64,000 nucleotides of DNA from Camarhynchus parvulus. Lineage: Eukaryota > Chordata > Aves > Passeriformes > Thraupidae. The DNA lies in NCBI RefSeq assembly GCF_901933205.1, contig NC_044571.1, positions 60,263,994 through 60,327,993 of the forward strand. Direction: 5' to 3'. Every line of letters starts with the position of its first letter. The first letter of the stretch is position 1. A program made the translations under genes and the position numbers. Positions 24,551-37,345 of this stretch are shown one piece after another. The notes beneath the pieces were generated by a model. The model was not told the DNA's origin. It did not search any database and saw only the letters and a list, made by a program, of their open reading frames with translations.

Positions 24551-27500
24551 CTAAGAAAGAAAAAAAGGTAAAATTGAAGTGAGAAAGCTGCCCTGTAGCT
24601 TGTAAAGAGGAAACACTGAGAACAGATGTAATAGAGGTGCGGGGGGAGACAAATCCAGGCCATATGAAAACAGCCAACCTTTATTGTTTTTTAACCTTAG
24701 CCTGATATGACTTTCTAGACTCCAAAGCATGTGCAGATTCCTTGAAGGAATGATTTTGCTCTTGTAGATGCCTGTAAAGCATCCCCCTGTGAAGCAATGA
24801 CAAGTGCCATGCTGCGGCTGTGGCCACAGAATGATATGAAGTCCATCTAAAAACTACAGTCATGGGTGCTCTTGTGAGGAGGAGGAAGCAGATGGGACCT
24901 TATTCTTCTTCTCAGCCTACGTGGTTTTGAATGCTTCTCCCAGCTCCATCAGCTTTCCTCTTTCAAAAAGACTTTAATCAGCTCCCTGTTGTTACTGAAG
25001 GCTGACTATCCATGGAGCCGCCTTCCCTCAGTCTTACCCAGTTCAGCAGCCCCAGATAATTAAGCAGTAAAGCTCCCAGTTCTGCTTTGCTCAGGATGTT
25101 TTTATCATTTTGAAACCTCAATGACTGCTCACCTTCCTAATAGGCAAGATGCTCTCATTACAGAAAACACTCACAAAGGCAACCTTTCTGGTATAATCAG
25201 TAGGGAAGTCAAGAAATGAACAATCATGGAATATGAGCCATTTTATCCTACTGCTTCTAAAGCGGTGGTCATGAAAGGAACAGCAAAGAAATCCATGGGT
25301 GCTGCCTGTTATCCACAGGTATCTCCATGGTTTGAAAGGCTTATCTGGAAATAATGGTATTTCTGCTTACTCATACTAGTTGAAACCTTCCATGGAGAAA
25401 CCTTTCCTTTTTAAAACAGTATATAAACATCAAATGTGCTAATTATACTTCGCTACACCCAAGGGGGGTATGAAAATATCTATTGCCTCTTATTTTTCTG
25501 TAGAGGTTACTGCAGCAGAAAGATTAAATGATTTGTTAAAGGTGGCACCAAAACTCAGTGTTGGAGGCAGTCAAAAGCCTCAGCGTGATCCAATCCATCT
25601 TTTAAGTACTCACATGGCAGCAGAGGGTGTCTGGTTACTTTTGTGCAATGTATCTCAGCTCTGTACTCAGCCCTCAGCCCACACGGGTATGCTGACCTTA
25701 TCATTCCTGTTCAGGCGAGGAATGACAGGCTAACCATGGAAAGTAATTGAAATTCATCTCTGAGATTGCATCTCTGGATCGCGCTATTAAAAAGTAATTT
25801 GTTTCTACAAGCAGTTGCTTCCAAAATAAACCAACGAGGTCAAATCTTGCAGCCCGTGTTTATTATGCAGTAGGTAGGTCCAGAGGTAGCTGCAGAGACG
25901 GCAGACAATGCTCCTTCCTTGAGGGCTCTGTTTGCAAGTCAAGAGCTTGACCCTGGCAGCCTCACAGAAGCCCACAAGTTACTCACGTGAGCAAAAACTC
26001 AAGGGCAGAGCCCATGGCCATGCACAAGAAGGGACCACAGGGTGAGAATGCTGAAGAGCTCACTAGGGAGAAGCGCTGAGCAGCAGGGGTGGAGGCCAGA
26101 GAGTCCATATTTTGGAATGATTGCTGTCATCACTCCAGAGATACAGAGCTGGAGAGGTAATCCAGGGGGAAAAGCAGTTGAAACTTAGACAAATGCCATG
26201 TTAAGGAAGGACTTGAAAGATAATTGAGGAGATTGGACAGACTGGGACAAGACTAAGCAAAGTGCACATGTGGCAAGGGCACAAAGAAGCAGAAAAATGG
26301 CTGGAGGTGTGAAGCTCTGGATTCATCAGGTCTTGATAAAAGCAGATATTAAAAAAAAAATTGAAATTCACCAGTTTCTCACCTCTTTCTCCCATCTCCA
26401 TCTCCTACTCCCTTTTTATTGTGGGTGGCAGTGGGCTGTAAAGCTCTAGTAAACCTGAGTTGCCATGGCCTGAAGGCAGTGCCTAACAAATTCATCATCC
26501 TTCCTCACTCATCAATGCAGCCTGTTGTAATTCCAGTGAACTTCTAGTTCAGGGTCTCCTCTGCTTTTAGTTCTACACTTTTTCATAGAAACAGAGGAAG
26601 GATCCAGGATCATCCAGAAGCATGAAGCAGCTCACCAAAGCAGTGAGAAGCTGATCTTAGCTATGGGCTGAGGGGGCTGCTCAGGAACAAAACATTACCA
26701 GGATCAAAGGAGTTGTGTTGCAAGATCTGAGAAAGCACCATCATCCAAGTATTGGCAGACATGGGACAGAGTTGTGGCTGGCCACAGCGTGACCCCTGCA
26801 TCTGCTAAGCTGCTGTTTAGCACTTGGAGTACCATTCACCTGATCATTTCACACTTGAGCTTCTCACCTTCTGACTTGCTTAATATTCAGTGCAGAGGAA
26901 TAAGCCCATCTGGGGGCTTGATTTCATCTCATTCTACAGCAGATATTAAAAAGTAAGTCAAGAATCTTATCCTTCAGGTATTTATTGATTGTACACTGTA
27001 TGAACTGATGCATGAAACACTTTGCACACTGTTTTGTGCTGGCCTCACTGTTGTCTTGGCCACAGCTTCACTGAAATTAATACACCCAATTCCTTTACAT
27101 GGCTGTGTCTGCTCCCACATGGAGACAGAGGACATGAAACATGGTCCATTCCTGCGATCATAAAGGTCCAGTGTGACACGCAACTTACAGCTTTTCAGAG
27201 AACAAAGGGCCATCTCCAAAAACTGCACAGTTTGATGGCCATGGCCACACCTGCCTCTTATTCTGCTTTTTTTCCCTGCAGCTATATTTCAGAATAATGT
27301 GTCATAAAATCAGCTGCTAGTCTTTGCCATTTAGAGCTCTGCTCTTCTGTGCCACAAAGGATAGCTAAGCAGTTTGAGGCAAAGACCTCAACACAAGCAC
27401 GTGCACTGTAATTTGCAAATGAATAAAGACTGCAAACCCCCAAGCCCCATATCCCATTATCTTTCTAATGGAAATGCATGAAGAGTTTAACCTGCAGTAA

Positions 27501-27553
27501 AGAATAATACAATATTTCTAAAGAGAAAATAGATTTTGATTAATTTTTTTTAC
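24551..27553 (-). other. ENOX1: ENOX1 last intron (3.0 kb)
   Basis: This is a phase 0 intron between the penultimate and terminal exons. The donor is GTAAAA at 27553-27548 and the acceptor CTTTCTTAG ends at 24551. No nested gene or named repeat is visible. Several open frames up to 91 codons overlap on both strands and look like chance. Confidence 0.9.
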
Positions 27554-27639
27554 CCTAGAGTCCAACTGCTGCATATAAGACCAAAGATACTCTATATTGG
27601 CTCCAAAAGGGTGGACGTGAAGAAATGTGGATATGATAC
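27554..27639 (-). CDS. ENOX1: ENOX1 penultimate coding exon, conserved C-terminal domain
   Basis: This 86-nt minus-strand exon completes the split glycine codon (G|GT) and adds 28 residues: IISTFLHVHPFGANIEY, then LWSYMQQLDSR. The acceptor is TTTGTTTTTAATACAG. The donor is AGG|GTAAAA, a weaker form lacking the usual G at +5. The block STFLHVHPFG followed by IEYLWSYMQQLD is highly conserved in the ENOX family (ENOX2 has IEYICSYLHRLD from memory), so the paralogue call ENOX1 is secure. Human ENOX1 has Lys where this exon ends with Arg (AGG), a conservative change at the splice junction. The exon ends in phase 0, matching the terminal exon. Together they form the compact C-terminal domain of the protein. 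Confidence 0.96.
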
Positions 27640-30606
27640 CTGTATTAAAAACAAACAGACACAAAGTGTTAAAATTACTTCAGACACTGTATCATTAAAA
27701 TAGGCAAAATAATTCTGAAGAGTCTGTTCTGAGGTTTTTCAGTATGAATTATGACTCTTATTTTCCTTGCACAACCCAATAAACAAAACAGCACATTTTT
27801 AATACAGTCATAGTAATGTGCTAAATACAATAGCTCATCTTCAGGAATGACAGCAGTTAGCAAGTAAGTGACCAAGATAATACACTGATGAATAAAAGAA
27901 TTTCTAAACAAAGCCTTGCTGGGAGCATTTCAACTACTAATTTTATGCATGATTTACCAATATAAAATTGTGGATATCGTAATAGTAAAATTATTGTTTT
28001 TTTCCCCTTCACTGGATTCTCTGTTGTGAAAACGTTTCATACAATTGTGTCAGAACCCTCACTCCCTCAAAATTTTCTAGTAATTATGCAGATGCTGGTT
28101 ATGAAAAGTATTTAATCCATATTACCCCTAACTGCTGCTGAAGAAAACACAAATGCTTTATGACACATTTGCTTATTTATTTTTTCTTAAGAGAGAATAT
28201 GTTCTGTCTATCTTCATTGTTGTTTCAGGATGATTATAAAAGGTATAGGAATTAAAAGTGGCTTAGGAGTCAGGATCTAAGTCTAGAGGTCTTTTTTGCA
28301 GTGAAAATCAAGTGACAGCATTAATAATGATGACCAGAGAAAACAAGATTTGGGGCATCAGTATTGCTATTAAAAGCACTACCCAATTTCTCTTCTTCTA
28401 AGCAAACAGTGAAAATACAAAATGGCATGTGTGTTACTGGCTGTTTGGGGAGAGCTGAACTGTAAGAATCAGAACAAATATTTTCAACTCTCTTTGGATG
28501 GGCTTCTTAGCTGAACCACCCTAGGGGAAGTTTCTTATACTTGAATCATAAACACCAGGATTAAAAATGCTTACAAATGACAAAAATGGGTCACTGTATC
28601 TTGTGTACTGCAGGCCATATTGCTTTCTTGATGCTGAATGAATTAGGATAATCTTGGATTTCGTTTTTCCCTGAGTACTGGCCATGGTTGAAACTGATAA
28701 GCAATATTTAACGCATTTTAGAATGGCTTTGCAAAGAACACCTTTTTTCCTCCTCCACTTTTCAAACAGCATTTACAAACTTCTGGTCCTGCATATGAAG
28801 TGGCATGTAATAAATTTTTTACTATGGCATGTCCTAGCAGCAGTGACCTTCTTTGTGCTGCGGGTGACTACAGGTAACCACACAAGAGCTCTAGAAGCAG
28901 AAGTCAAGATCATCACACTTGGATGAGATGACTGGAAATCCAATTTGTACTCAAATCACATTTTACCAGTGTCATTGCATCTGTTATGTGGTTCCTGAGG
29001 CTTTTCAATTCAGGACATTCAAAGCCAGATCTTTCATATAAGGTAAATAATAAGTAATTTGTCAATATTTTGTAGTTATTGACTGGAATTCCATGATAAC
29101 TTTTTTTTTCTTTTATGCTTTTTTCCTCTTAGACAACACTGCATTTTTTTAAATACAGAAAAACTTCGTGAATGGAGGGAAGGCCCATTTTTCCCTTGCC
29201 TCATCTGATCATGTCTCAGAGGAAGAGATAACATGAAATCCATATTGAGGAATTTTTAATCTTTGAACTGTAACAGTGTGTCAGTTGTGGGGGTATTATG
29301 ACCAGTAATATCTTAACTGAGGTTATTCTGTTTATCTGAGTGTGCCACTGAACAGCAGATGTACAGGACCCACTTTGGGACACTGCCACTGTTTGTTACA
29401 GTCAAATAGTGAGTGACCTAGAAAAAAAGTTTGTTATTCTGTTCTTCAAATCCCATGCTTGCTGTCTTTCTCACAGAATGAACTTTGAAAAGATCAAGTA
29501 TTGCCCCTGCAATTAAAAGTTTTAGATTCAATTATAAAAAGCAGAATTCAATCAAGTCATACATTTCTGTAGATTCCACTGTTTTGCATCTCACTAATCA
29601 CAGGGAGTTTGTGTACTAAGCACTTTAAACTTTTAGCTACATTCTTAACTTTTAAATGACCTCTTTGGTCTGAACTGAATTTGTGAATTGCTGAATCTGT
29701 GCCTTAGCAATAGGATAGCAATCTTCCTGGTGCCTAGGTGATGAAAATGAGTTGCATTTAAACAAACCAAGGTAGTTTTGGAACTACCATTTATCAGGAT
29801 ACCACTGATTTGTGAAAAGACCAAACCAAAGAAATTAAGCCTGTTCTTTCAGGTCAGCATTTCTGTTGCCATGCCACAGGGTATGCTTTGGAACTGTGGG
29901 CCTCCATGGTCCCTGAAAACCTACCCCACTGAAACCAAATGCAAAATATGTGTGGGTCTAAACATGGGGCATGTTCCCTCCAAGGGCGGCGTGGGTACAG
30001 CCAGTTCTGTGTGGCTAAATGCCAGTTAGCTGGCCCACTGCCTATAAGCTTTAGCTTTAGGCACTATTTAAGAGTTTATTTAAAAAATTTTATTCTAGGT
30101 AAAGGGTATGACAGTCCTTGTGGTATTCTTTATAAATATTCATATTGCTAATTCCCTTACCTAATGTCAAAGGCATAAATCTGGCTTGCTTAATACATGT
30201 AGTAGATGTATTTTTTGCTTGGTAGTTTACTAATATTATTTCCATCCCCTTCTCCTTCACCACTTTTTCTAATAATCGTATAACAAGCTATACAACTCTG
30301 GCCTGCTAAATCTTGATGTAAATAAAGTCATCATACATTCATGCTGCAAGTCTAAACGCAGATTCTGCAATTTTTTTCATACCTGAAATCCTTTCAATGA
30401 ACTGCAGAAATTTTCAGAATGGTAAAGTTCAGTTGCATTTTAGGATTTTTTCTTACTAAAAGCCATTCTGAACCCAGATAAAAAAAATTCTTTTTTTTTT
30501 TCCTTTTTACTTGTATTAGCACAAAGATATGTGTAAACATATATGCAAAACAGAAACCTGTTAGAAGGTATTTTGTTCTCAAAAATCTTCTTTGGGGTTA
30601 TCTTAC
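27640..30606 (-). other. ENOX1: ENOX1 second-last intron (3.0 kb)
   Basis: This is a phase 1 intron, with a GTAAGA donor at 30606-30601 and a TTAATACAG acceptor ending at 27640. The sequence is AT-rich and no repeat family or nested gene was recognised. Confidence 0.9.
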
Positions 30607-30709
30607 CTATTAATAGTGCCTCTTTCTCTGATTTTAGACCTGGGCTTCGTTTCTCTGAGTTTTTTTCTCTGTCCTGGTTGACCAATGCTACTGTCAATAC
30701 ATTGATTTC
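30607..30709 (-). CDS. ENOX1: ENOX1 coding exon (third from last)
   Basis: This 103-nt minus-strand exon encodes 34 residues plus the first base of a glycine codon. It starts EINVLTVALVNQD, continues through a charged stretch (REKNSEKRSPGLKSEKE) and ends ALLI-G. The acceptor is TTTAAACTTTATAG with a T-run further upstream. The donor is strong (ATAG|GTAAGATA), giving a phase 1 intron that fits the next exon exactly. The peptide agrees with human ENOX1 from memory (VALVNQD and SEKEALLIG are the diagnostic blocks). The basic and acidic middle is the variable part. The exon links the coiled coil to the conserved C-terminal domain, which begins at its last residues (KEALLIG). The open frame runs on past the donor into a Lys/Asn-rich intronic translation that should not be counted as protein. 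Confidence 0.95.
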
Positions 30710-33700
30710 CTATAAAGTTTAAAAAAACAAACAGGTGGTCATGTAGATTTAATTTATCTCAATTAAACTTGTCTGCTTCCTTTTAACTATATAAAAAAAT
30801 CATTACTTTAATTCACATCTAAAGACAAGACAATTATAAATAATCAATTTGTTTGCAGAATATTAAGACACATTTGGAACTACCTTTATGCCAAGTGCTG
30901 CCATGAAGAGAAATTTTGCTTGAGGAATAAGTAATAACTTTGTTGCTAGTGCTTCTTCATTATAACAGCTGGAGAGATTGTGCCATAAAGAGTGGGAATG
31001 GTCAGAAAATTCACATTTTGTAGCTATTAAAGCTGTAAACCAAGACCGCCTCCAGGGAACATGGACGGAGACATTCAGCTACAGCCATAAGAGTAAATTC
31101 AGCAGTCACTAACAACATTTCTAGCTACTAGAGCACAACCCTCTGCCCTGTTACACTCTTCAACCTGTGCCTGGCATCTGGCATGGCACTGGCTCATCCC
31201 AAACAACTCTCAGGCATGTTTTGGGGGTCAGCACCCCCATTTCAGGAAGACTATTCCTAACAGGTGGTTTGCACAAAGCCATCTTATTTTAAGGACTGAA
31301 AGAGCACCAACCTGAAGGGCAAACAAGTCAAGGCTCCTGCTTGGAGCTCTTTTTTTTCTGGAATCAGGTGGTCTGAACCACTTAAATTTCATCTGAGAGA
31401 TCACATAGCAGATGCTCCATCAGAAGTAGCCAGGCAGTTGTGTGACTGGGCATAGATGAAGGAAATAAATTATTTCCAAGGCATGCAAGTGACCTCAGAG
31501 TATATTGCACGATATTCAAGCACACCCATGGGCTGTTTCCATGGAGCAGCCAATGTGCAATGACTCGTTCCTCGGTGAGGCCGTGACTCACGCTGCTGCA
31601 TCTGCTCTGGGAAATGCTCAGCAGGTCCATGCAAAACCTTGGAGGCAGAGAGCATGGTGCTGTAGACACGGTGCTGTGAGGTGGGACTGGGAAGGAATGG
31701 TGCTCTTGTTCTATTTGAGGGAGTCAAGGTAAGCTGCTGAAGGTTGTGTGGGACTGGGCAGCCTTAAATGGAAGCAAATATGTACTATTTGGTATAATGA
31801 TGTGGCTCATTTAGGACATACCCATGGTGTGATGCCTTGCTCCAAAACTTTTGGTAAGGATTTTTGGCAATAAAAGAGGGACACTGGGCTTGGGTTGCTC
31901 TGAAGCATTTCTGAAGGTGTGAATAATCCATGCTAAAAAAAGGCATAAACTCCAAAGTATGTTAAATGTGCCTCTTTATGGATGACTAAAGGCTTCACAG
32001 TCTGTGAGACTGGTAAAAAGAGTCACACACTTCCTCATTTTTAATTGAAAAAGGAAAAAAAAATGACAAACAGCATAAGCCAAAACCCCTCAGTGACATA
32101 GTTTGTGCTCTTCATAGGCCTGCTCCAAGGGGCAGCTGCCTGGTGGCTCAGATGCATTGTGGCTACCAGTGCTCCTTCGTGTCACAAAGAAGAACAAGCT
32201 GCCATGGGTCAGCCAAGGAACTCTGCGCGCACGTAAGTGACATACATGCACATGTGCATCCCCAGCCCCAGAAACAAAGGGCTCTGACAGGCCCTGGCCC
32301 ACCCCAAACGAGGTGTGATGTCCATTGGGTGATCTGGGCTTTGTCACAGTTGTAATGGCCAGCTGAGGTGTTTCTCCTAGCCACAGATCTATGTGGAGTT
32401 GTGCACATGTCAGCCTTTGCTGGCTTTTTAGTTAGTAGAGATCAAATAACTTTTCAGTTGTGTATTTTAGTTTAGGGAGTCTGCAGTTCAAGAGTTGGCA
32501 GTGATCCCCTCTGAAACAAGGGTGCTCCTGGGTGCTCTGGCAGCTCCATCACCTTGGCATTCCCACTCCTGTAGTGTTGTAATGCACAAGACACACTGTA
32601 GCAGCAGCAGCATGCTCTAAATTGTCCAGCACCGTTGATTCCCCTCCTGACAGAGCCAAAGGCTAATGCAAATTCTGATCTCCTGCTGGCCATGACATCC
32701 AAAAGCAGTGAAAGGAAACCCAGCCAAGAAACTGAAATAAAAGGTGTTTACATGACTTTCTCCAAGTGGCCAGTAATAACAAGGGGGTTACAGATCAGAA
32801 CAGAGCTGGATGACAGATTTTGTGATACTGCAGCAGAAAAGCAGAGCAGCATATGCCACCAGAGCTTGTATAGGTTAAAATGCAACTTGGACTTCATCAG
32901 TGATGGAAAAGCCGTCTAAAAATAGCAGTTCCTGAGGGGGGAAGGTGGGAGCAGAGAGATGTGTATTTGATATAACAGGCCTCAAACACAGCACACTCGC
33001 AGCTTCAGGTGGGATTAGAAGTTTTGTCAAGCAGCGATGCAGAGTAAGAAACTATAATCCCATTGGGAGCAAGGAACAGATGGATTCTCATTTAATGCCT
33101 AGATTTGAGCCTGTGCAGAACGTTTTGTATGATTTATAGGACAGTGTAAATGAATGCTAAAGGAAGTCACATCAAGTCTTACCTAGCTGTATGTTGGAAC
33201 AGAGGATAAAAGAGTAAAAATTTTTTTATGAGGAAGCCTGAGGAAATGAGTGGCAAAGATAGATATCCAGCAAACCACTGGCTTTAGAAGAAAGTTGCAG
33301 GTTCTTGGAGGCTTTAAAATGAGAGGTTTCTGCCATTCAATGCTTCCTATCTCACAGAAGATAATAAATTAGATCCCTCTGATGTATTCAGCTGCCAAAA
33401 GAAGTTTGCACAGGCCATGAGAAAATACAGGGTGTACATAGTCACATAAAGTAAATCAGAATGCAGTAGCAATGCTGCTGGGAATTAATAGTGGTTTAAG
33501 AGAAATGGCATAATTGGGTCTAAAAAATGGGTGTGAAATTCACCCAGAAACTGGGCTAATTATAGCATAAGTGAAAACCTTAAGAATCTGACAGCATACT
33601 GCAGATACAAATCTGGTACCTATGAAACCTTTACAATAAATCCTCATGCAGTTAATTTACACTTTTTTAGAGGCACTACTTATGTCAACCCACAGAAACA

Positions 33701-36452
33701 AGACTTTTAAGAGTACAAAGGTAAATGAGGCAATAAATAATTGGAAAAAAACAGTCAGGTCACCTCTCTGACGTGAGAAAAAGCTACTGATCACCAGATG
33801 CCTGAGGAAAATTATTTAATATATGCTGCATTACAGTATTTCCTTTCTTTCCTGGAGACCATTCTTTATTTGGCAAATTATATTTTCTGAGGCCCTAAGC
33901 AGTCTCCTTCAGCAGGTTTCATTATAAAAGGAATATTTTGCTACCATCTGTCAGTTACTGCATTAAAGGACAAGAACACAGCTGAGCATGTGCAAACTGG
34001 TACTTATTAGAAATGAAATGACCTTGCAAGAGCTAAACACCGTGTGTGAAAGGCTTAATCCAGGTTAAATCACACCTGGAGATCTTTAGGGACCTGGTCC
34101 TATTTATTATTCACAAATTGTGTCAAGCATTGGAAAACAAGGGGGACCAATTTGATGACGACAGCTCCAGAGCTGCTCAGTATGAATGCAACCATTCTCT
34201 GTGATGCTCTCACCATAGCCAGCTTGGAGCTTTTTCTTGCAAATGACACTTTAATCCATCAGCAGATGATGAAAAGACATGAATTTGCCTCATGGGATTG
34301 AAATCCCTATGGTTCTGTAGAATATCCCTTGGGACCAGCATTTTCGTTCAGGGCTCCCTGCATTTGAACCAGGGAGGGAGAAACAGACAGAGAGTCTTAC
34401 TGGAAAACTTTCAGGAAAAACTTGTTGGATGAAACAGAGGACATCAAATAAAAATTTTATCCCACGGGCTATTAATTTCCACAAGCAGATCTCTGACACC
34501 ACCATTGACACAGAGCTGATAGCTGTGGAGACTCATACATGGCAGTTTTGCACATGGATGTATAAAGCCTGGCTGTAAGGTGGGAGAAGAGTTTGCTTTT
34601 CATCATTCACTCAAGTATCTTGGCTTCTTTTGGAAGAGGCACAGGCAAATATATTGCTCCAAAAGTTGCCTGGTCTCACTGGCCAGAGAGCAGCTGTGTC
34701 TAACACTGGACACACAGCAAATGAGACAGTGACTTTTAAGAGAAATGCACTTGCCGGAGAAAGACACAGAGCTCCTGAAGAGTAGAAGAGAGGTGGTGAT
34801 ATTCTACAGAAGATAGTCACAGATCCTATAAGAAAAAAAGGCTAGCTCTGCACTCCAGGGCTCTAGCAGATCAGAAAACTCCAGATATTTAGGCTTGATG
34901 ACTTGAGTCTTTCGCTCCTTTATTGGTTTCTTTTTTCCCCTATGGAAAACTAAGATATTAAATAAAAAGTTCTCAATCTAGATGGCATTAATCCTCTTCA
35001 GGTCAGTCTTGAACTAGTGCAAAAAAAAGTAATATAAAATATTTGTTCTTGCCTGAAAATATATGCTAGCCAGCATCCCTAAAAATGGGGGGACTGAGGA
35101 CTTGATATTCTCCATAACCACTGAGCAAGAGTTGAGCAGGGCTTGCACAGTAGCTGCCCCACCTGGAAACCCCTCTGGCCAGAGTGTAGTTCTATACCTT
35201 CTGTTGTTCAGGACTCTGCTTTGAAAGGCAGATATAGGATTTAGTGAACGGGACATTGAAGATACCTGACATGTGCCCAGGATGCAGTGACATTTAAAGA
35301 GATGAAATATTCCCTCCACTCTCTGGGTAATCCAAGTATTTGATAATTATCTTTGAATCTAGGGGGAATGATGACTGCTTGCATACTGTCTTCAAAGACC
35401 TCATTTTCTTTGTTGTAGTTTATGGAATTCTGAAAAATTGTGTGGTGAGGGATTAAAAATAATATTGTGTCTTCTGAAAGGCCCAGTAAAAATCCCATAA
35501 ACCTACCAGCCTCTGGAAAAGTTTGCATTTTTATTATACATACAAAGCCAATTGTCTGTGGCATTAAAACAGTGGCAGAAAAAGGAAAGACTTGATGTTT
35601 GTCACAGCAGGCAAAACAGAGCAACTGCTGAATGTTGTTAGATGTCAGGGATACACAACACTCTCTCATCAGCCAGGGGATTTATGAGAGAAAATGAGTA
35701 GGAGGAGAAAAAAACTATATATCTGAAACATAAGCAAAAATCTTGCAGGCTATTAACAGCAGGCCAGAGAGATGCTGTAGGCTTGGAAATAAAAGGTAAT
35801 TTTAAAATTCTGGTAGAAGAAAGAGCCACACACACATGATACCAAATCCACAGCCTATAAGGTATCGAAAGGCATATGTGAGCCTGCTCTGAGCACACAG
35901 AATTGGGCTTGGACTTCAGGTGAGTTTGCCCAAACTGCTTATTGAGGACCAGGCAGGTTTGACTGCAAACTTGGGTAGAAACTGGTCTGCAGCATGAAGA
36001 ACTGTATATATTTAATTTATCTGTATTTATCTGTGAACTTCCTGTAGTCTGGTATAGATGGGTTTGCTTTGCTAGTCTTTCTTTAAATGTACTTCAGAAC
36101 TACATCTGAAAATTTAATCTTGCAGTTTTAACCTGAGTGGAGCATAATTCAATAACCAATCAAGTGAATGGAAGCGTTGCAATACTTTCAATGCACATCA
36201 AGTCGGACATCTTAAATTTATGGGGACATGCAAGGTTGAGGTACAGGACAACTACTGACAGCTTAGCATGGTTGTCAGTTGAGAATGGGCTACTGTCCTT
36301 GTCTATGTTCTTATCCATGGTGAATTCAAAATTATTCAATCCAAGTTGAACTAAGCTACAGTGAAAGAGCTCATTTAAATTTAACTTAAATCAAATTTCC
36401 TTGCAAATGTGGCAATGTATGAGTACACTCACAGGCAGTGATTGTGACTCAG

Positions 36453-36560
36453 ATGATCACAGCATCACAAAATCAGGCAGATGACCTTGGGAGATCTCTA
36501 GTCCAACCTTCTGCTCAGAGCAGGATCTGCTGCAGTGGTAAGGTGCATGGATGTGCAACA
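36453..36560 (-). mobile_element. CR1 LINE 3' end, short minus-strand fragment
   Basis: The plus strand reads ATCACAGCATCACAAAATCA followed by GACCTTGGGAGATCTCTAGT, then CCAACCTTCTGCTCAGAGCA, the reverse complement of a typical CR1 3' terminus including its degenerate short terminal repeats. Some sequence to about 36690 (GGGATTTTCCAACC) may be a further remnant. It is located in the 16.3 kb ENOX1 intron. Confidence 0.82.
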
Positions 36561-36900
36561 GAAAGGCAGCAATCCAATGGCTCAGCAATTTCTCTGCAAC
36601 ATCCCAGTCCTGCACCCTTATCAACAGAGGGGTGCCTCTGTCCCCTGCAGAAGGGATTTTCCAACCACCATCACTCGCTCCATCCTTGTGATACTTGTGA
36701 TTCAAGTCTTGTTTCCACAAGCACCAAGGAGTACAGAGGCACCATTACAGATGGGGAAAATGTGATAACCTAATCAGAGAAAGCAGAGTCCCCTGATCCA
36801 GCTCCTGCCAGGGCTGTCACAGGAAAGTATCAGCCCCAGGGGCCAAACATGACATCAGTCCACTTCTCTGAAACATCCTACAGACTGAGGGAGCATTGTC

Positions 36901-37302
36901 TGTAGAAACACAGGACTTGTTATGGGATGTAGGAGCAGAGCATTGTGGGGTTGTACAAAACCTAGCTGAGGTCCTTAGCAGGGGAAGAAGTACCAGGAAA
37001 AGAAGGGATCATGGCAGTTTGGGAGGGGATAAAAGGGATGGTTGCATGTAACCAGGTTACTGGTCTACACTTCTCTGGCCCTGATCAGTGTATAAAACCC
37101 ACTAAACTAACTTCTCTTTTCCTGGCTGAGGGACTCTGTTATGTGTGCATGGGGGGCTGTGAGGGCATCTGAGCAGAGCAGCTGGAGTGGGATCAGCAAT
37201 CAGAGAGCCACTGCAGTGTGGAGTGCTGCAGTTAGAGAGACCTGGCCATCCAAGCCACCAACTGGGGACACCACGGAGTCTGGGGAATGGCTAAATGACT
37301 AC

Positions 37303-37304
<2 letters not shown>
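36901..37304 (+). mobile_element. Possible solo-LTR-like or other unclassified repeat block
   Basis: This 400-bp block differs from its surroundings: it is G-rich and purine-rich on the plus strand and has no long coding frame. It starts with TGTAGAAACA at a possible LTR-like 5'-TG, and carries GGATAAAAGGG (37027-37037) and TATAAAACCC (37091-37100) as TATA-like motifs. It then runs into CTGTGAGGGCATCTGAGCAG and GAGCAGCTGGAGTGGGATCA, and ends at the (TG)20 tract. The arrangement resembles U3-TATA-R-U5 of an avian endogenous retroviral LTR. I cannot name a family, no clear CA terminus or target-site duplication is visible, and there is no internal retroviral coding sequence. A conserved regulatory block is an alternative. 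Confidence 0.3.

Positions 37305-37344
<40 letters not shown>
37305..37344. repeat. (TG)20 dinucleotide microsatellite
   Basis: Twenty perfect TG units lie in the 16.3 kb ENOX1 intron, at the right side of a G-rich block that contains TATA-like motifs. The array is probably length-polymorphic. Confidence 0.98.

Positions 37345-37345
<1 letters not shown>

Noticed and set aside
26585..26630. Possible CR1 remnant (CATAGAAACAGAGGAAGGATC)
   Set aside because: Similarity to the CR1 3' end is limited to a few words and breaks down immediately.
30440..30606. Extension of the EINVLTV exon along its open frame
   Set aside because: The frame continues, but the strong GTAAGA donor at 30606-30601 and the phase match to the next exon show that the exon ends at 30607. 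The downstream Lys/Asn-rich translation is intronic.
31382..31732. Overlapping open frames on both strands as a coding exon pair
   Set aside because: A local rise in GC content explains the lack of stops. No splice sites or known motifs support an exon.
35241..35669. 142-codon minus-strand open frame as a gene
   Set aside because: No recognisable domain or motif and no matching splice context; it lies inside an ENOX1 intron. One or two frames of this size are expected by chance in 64 kb read in six frames.
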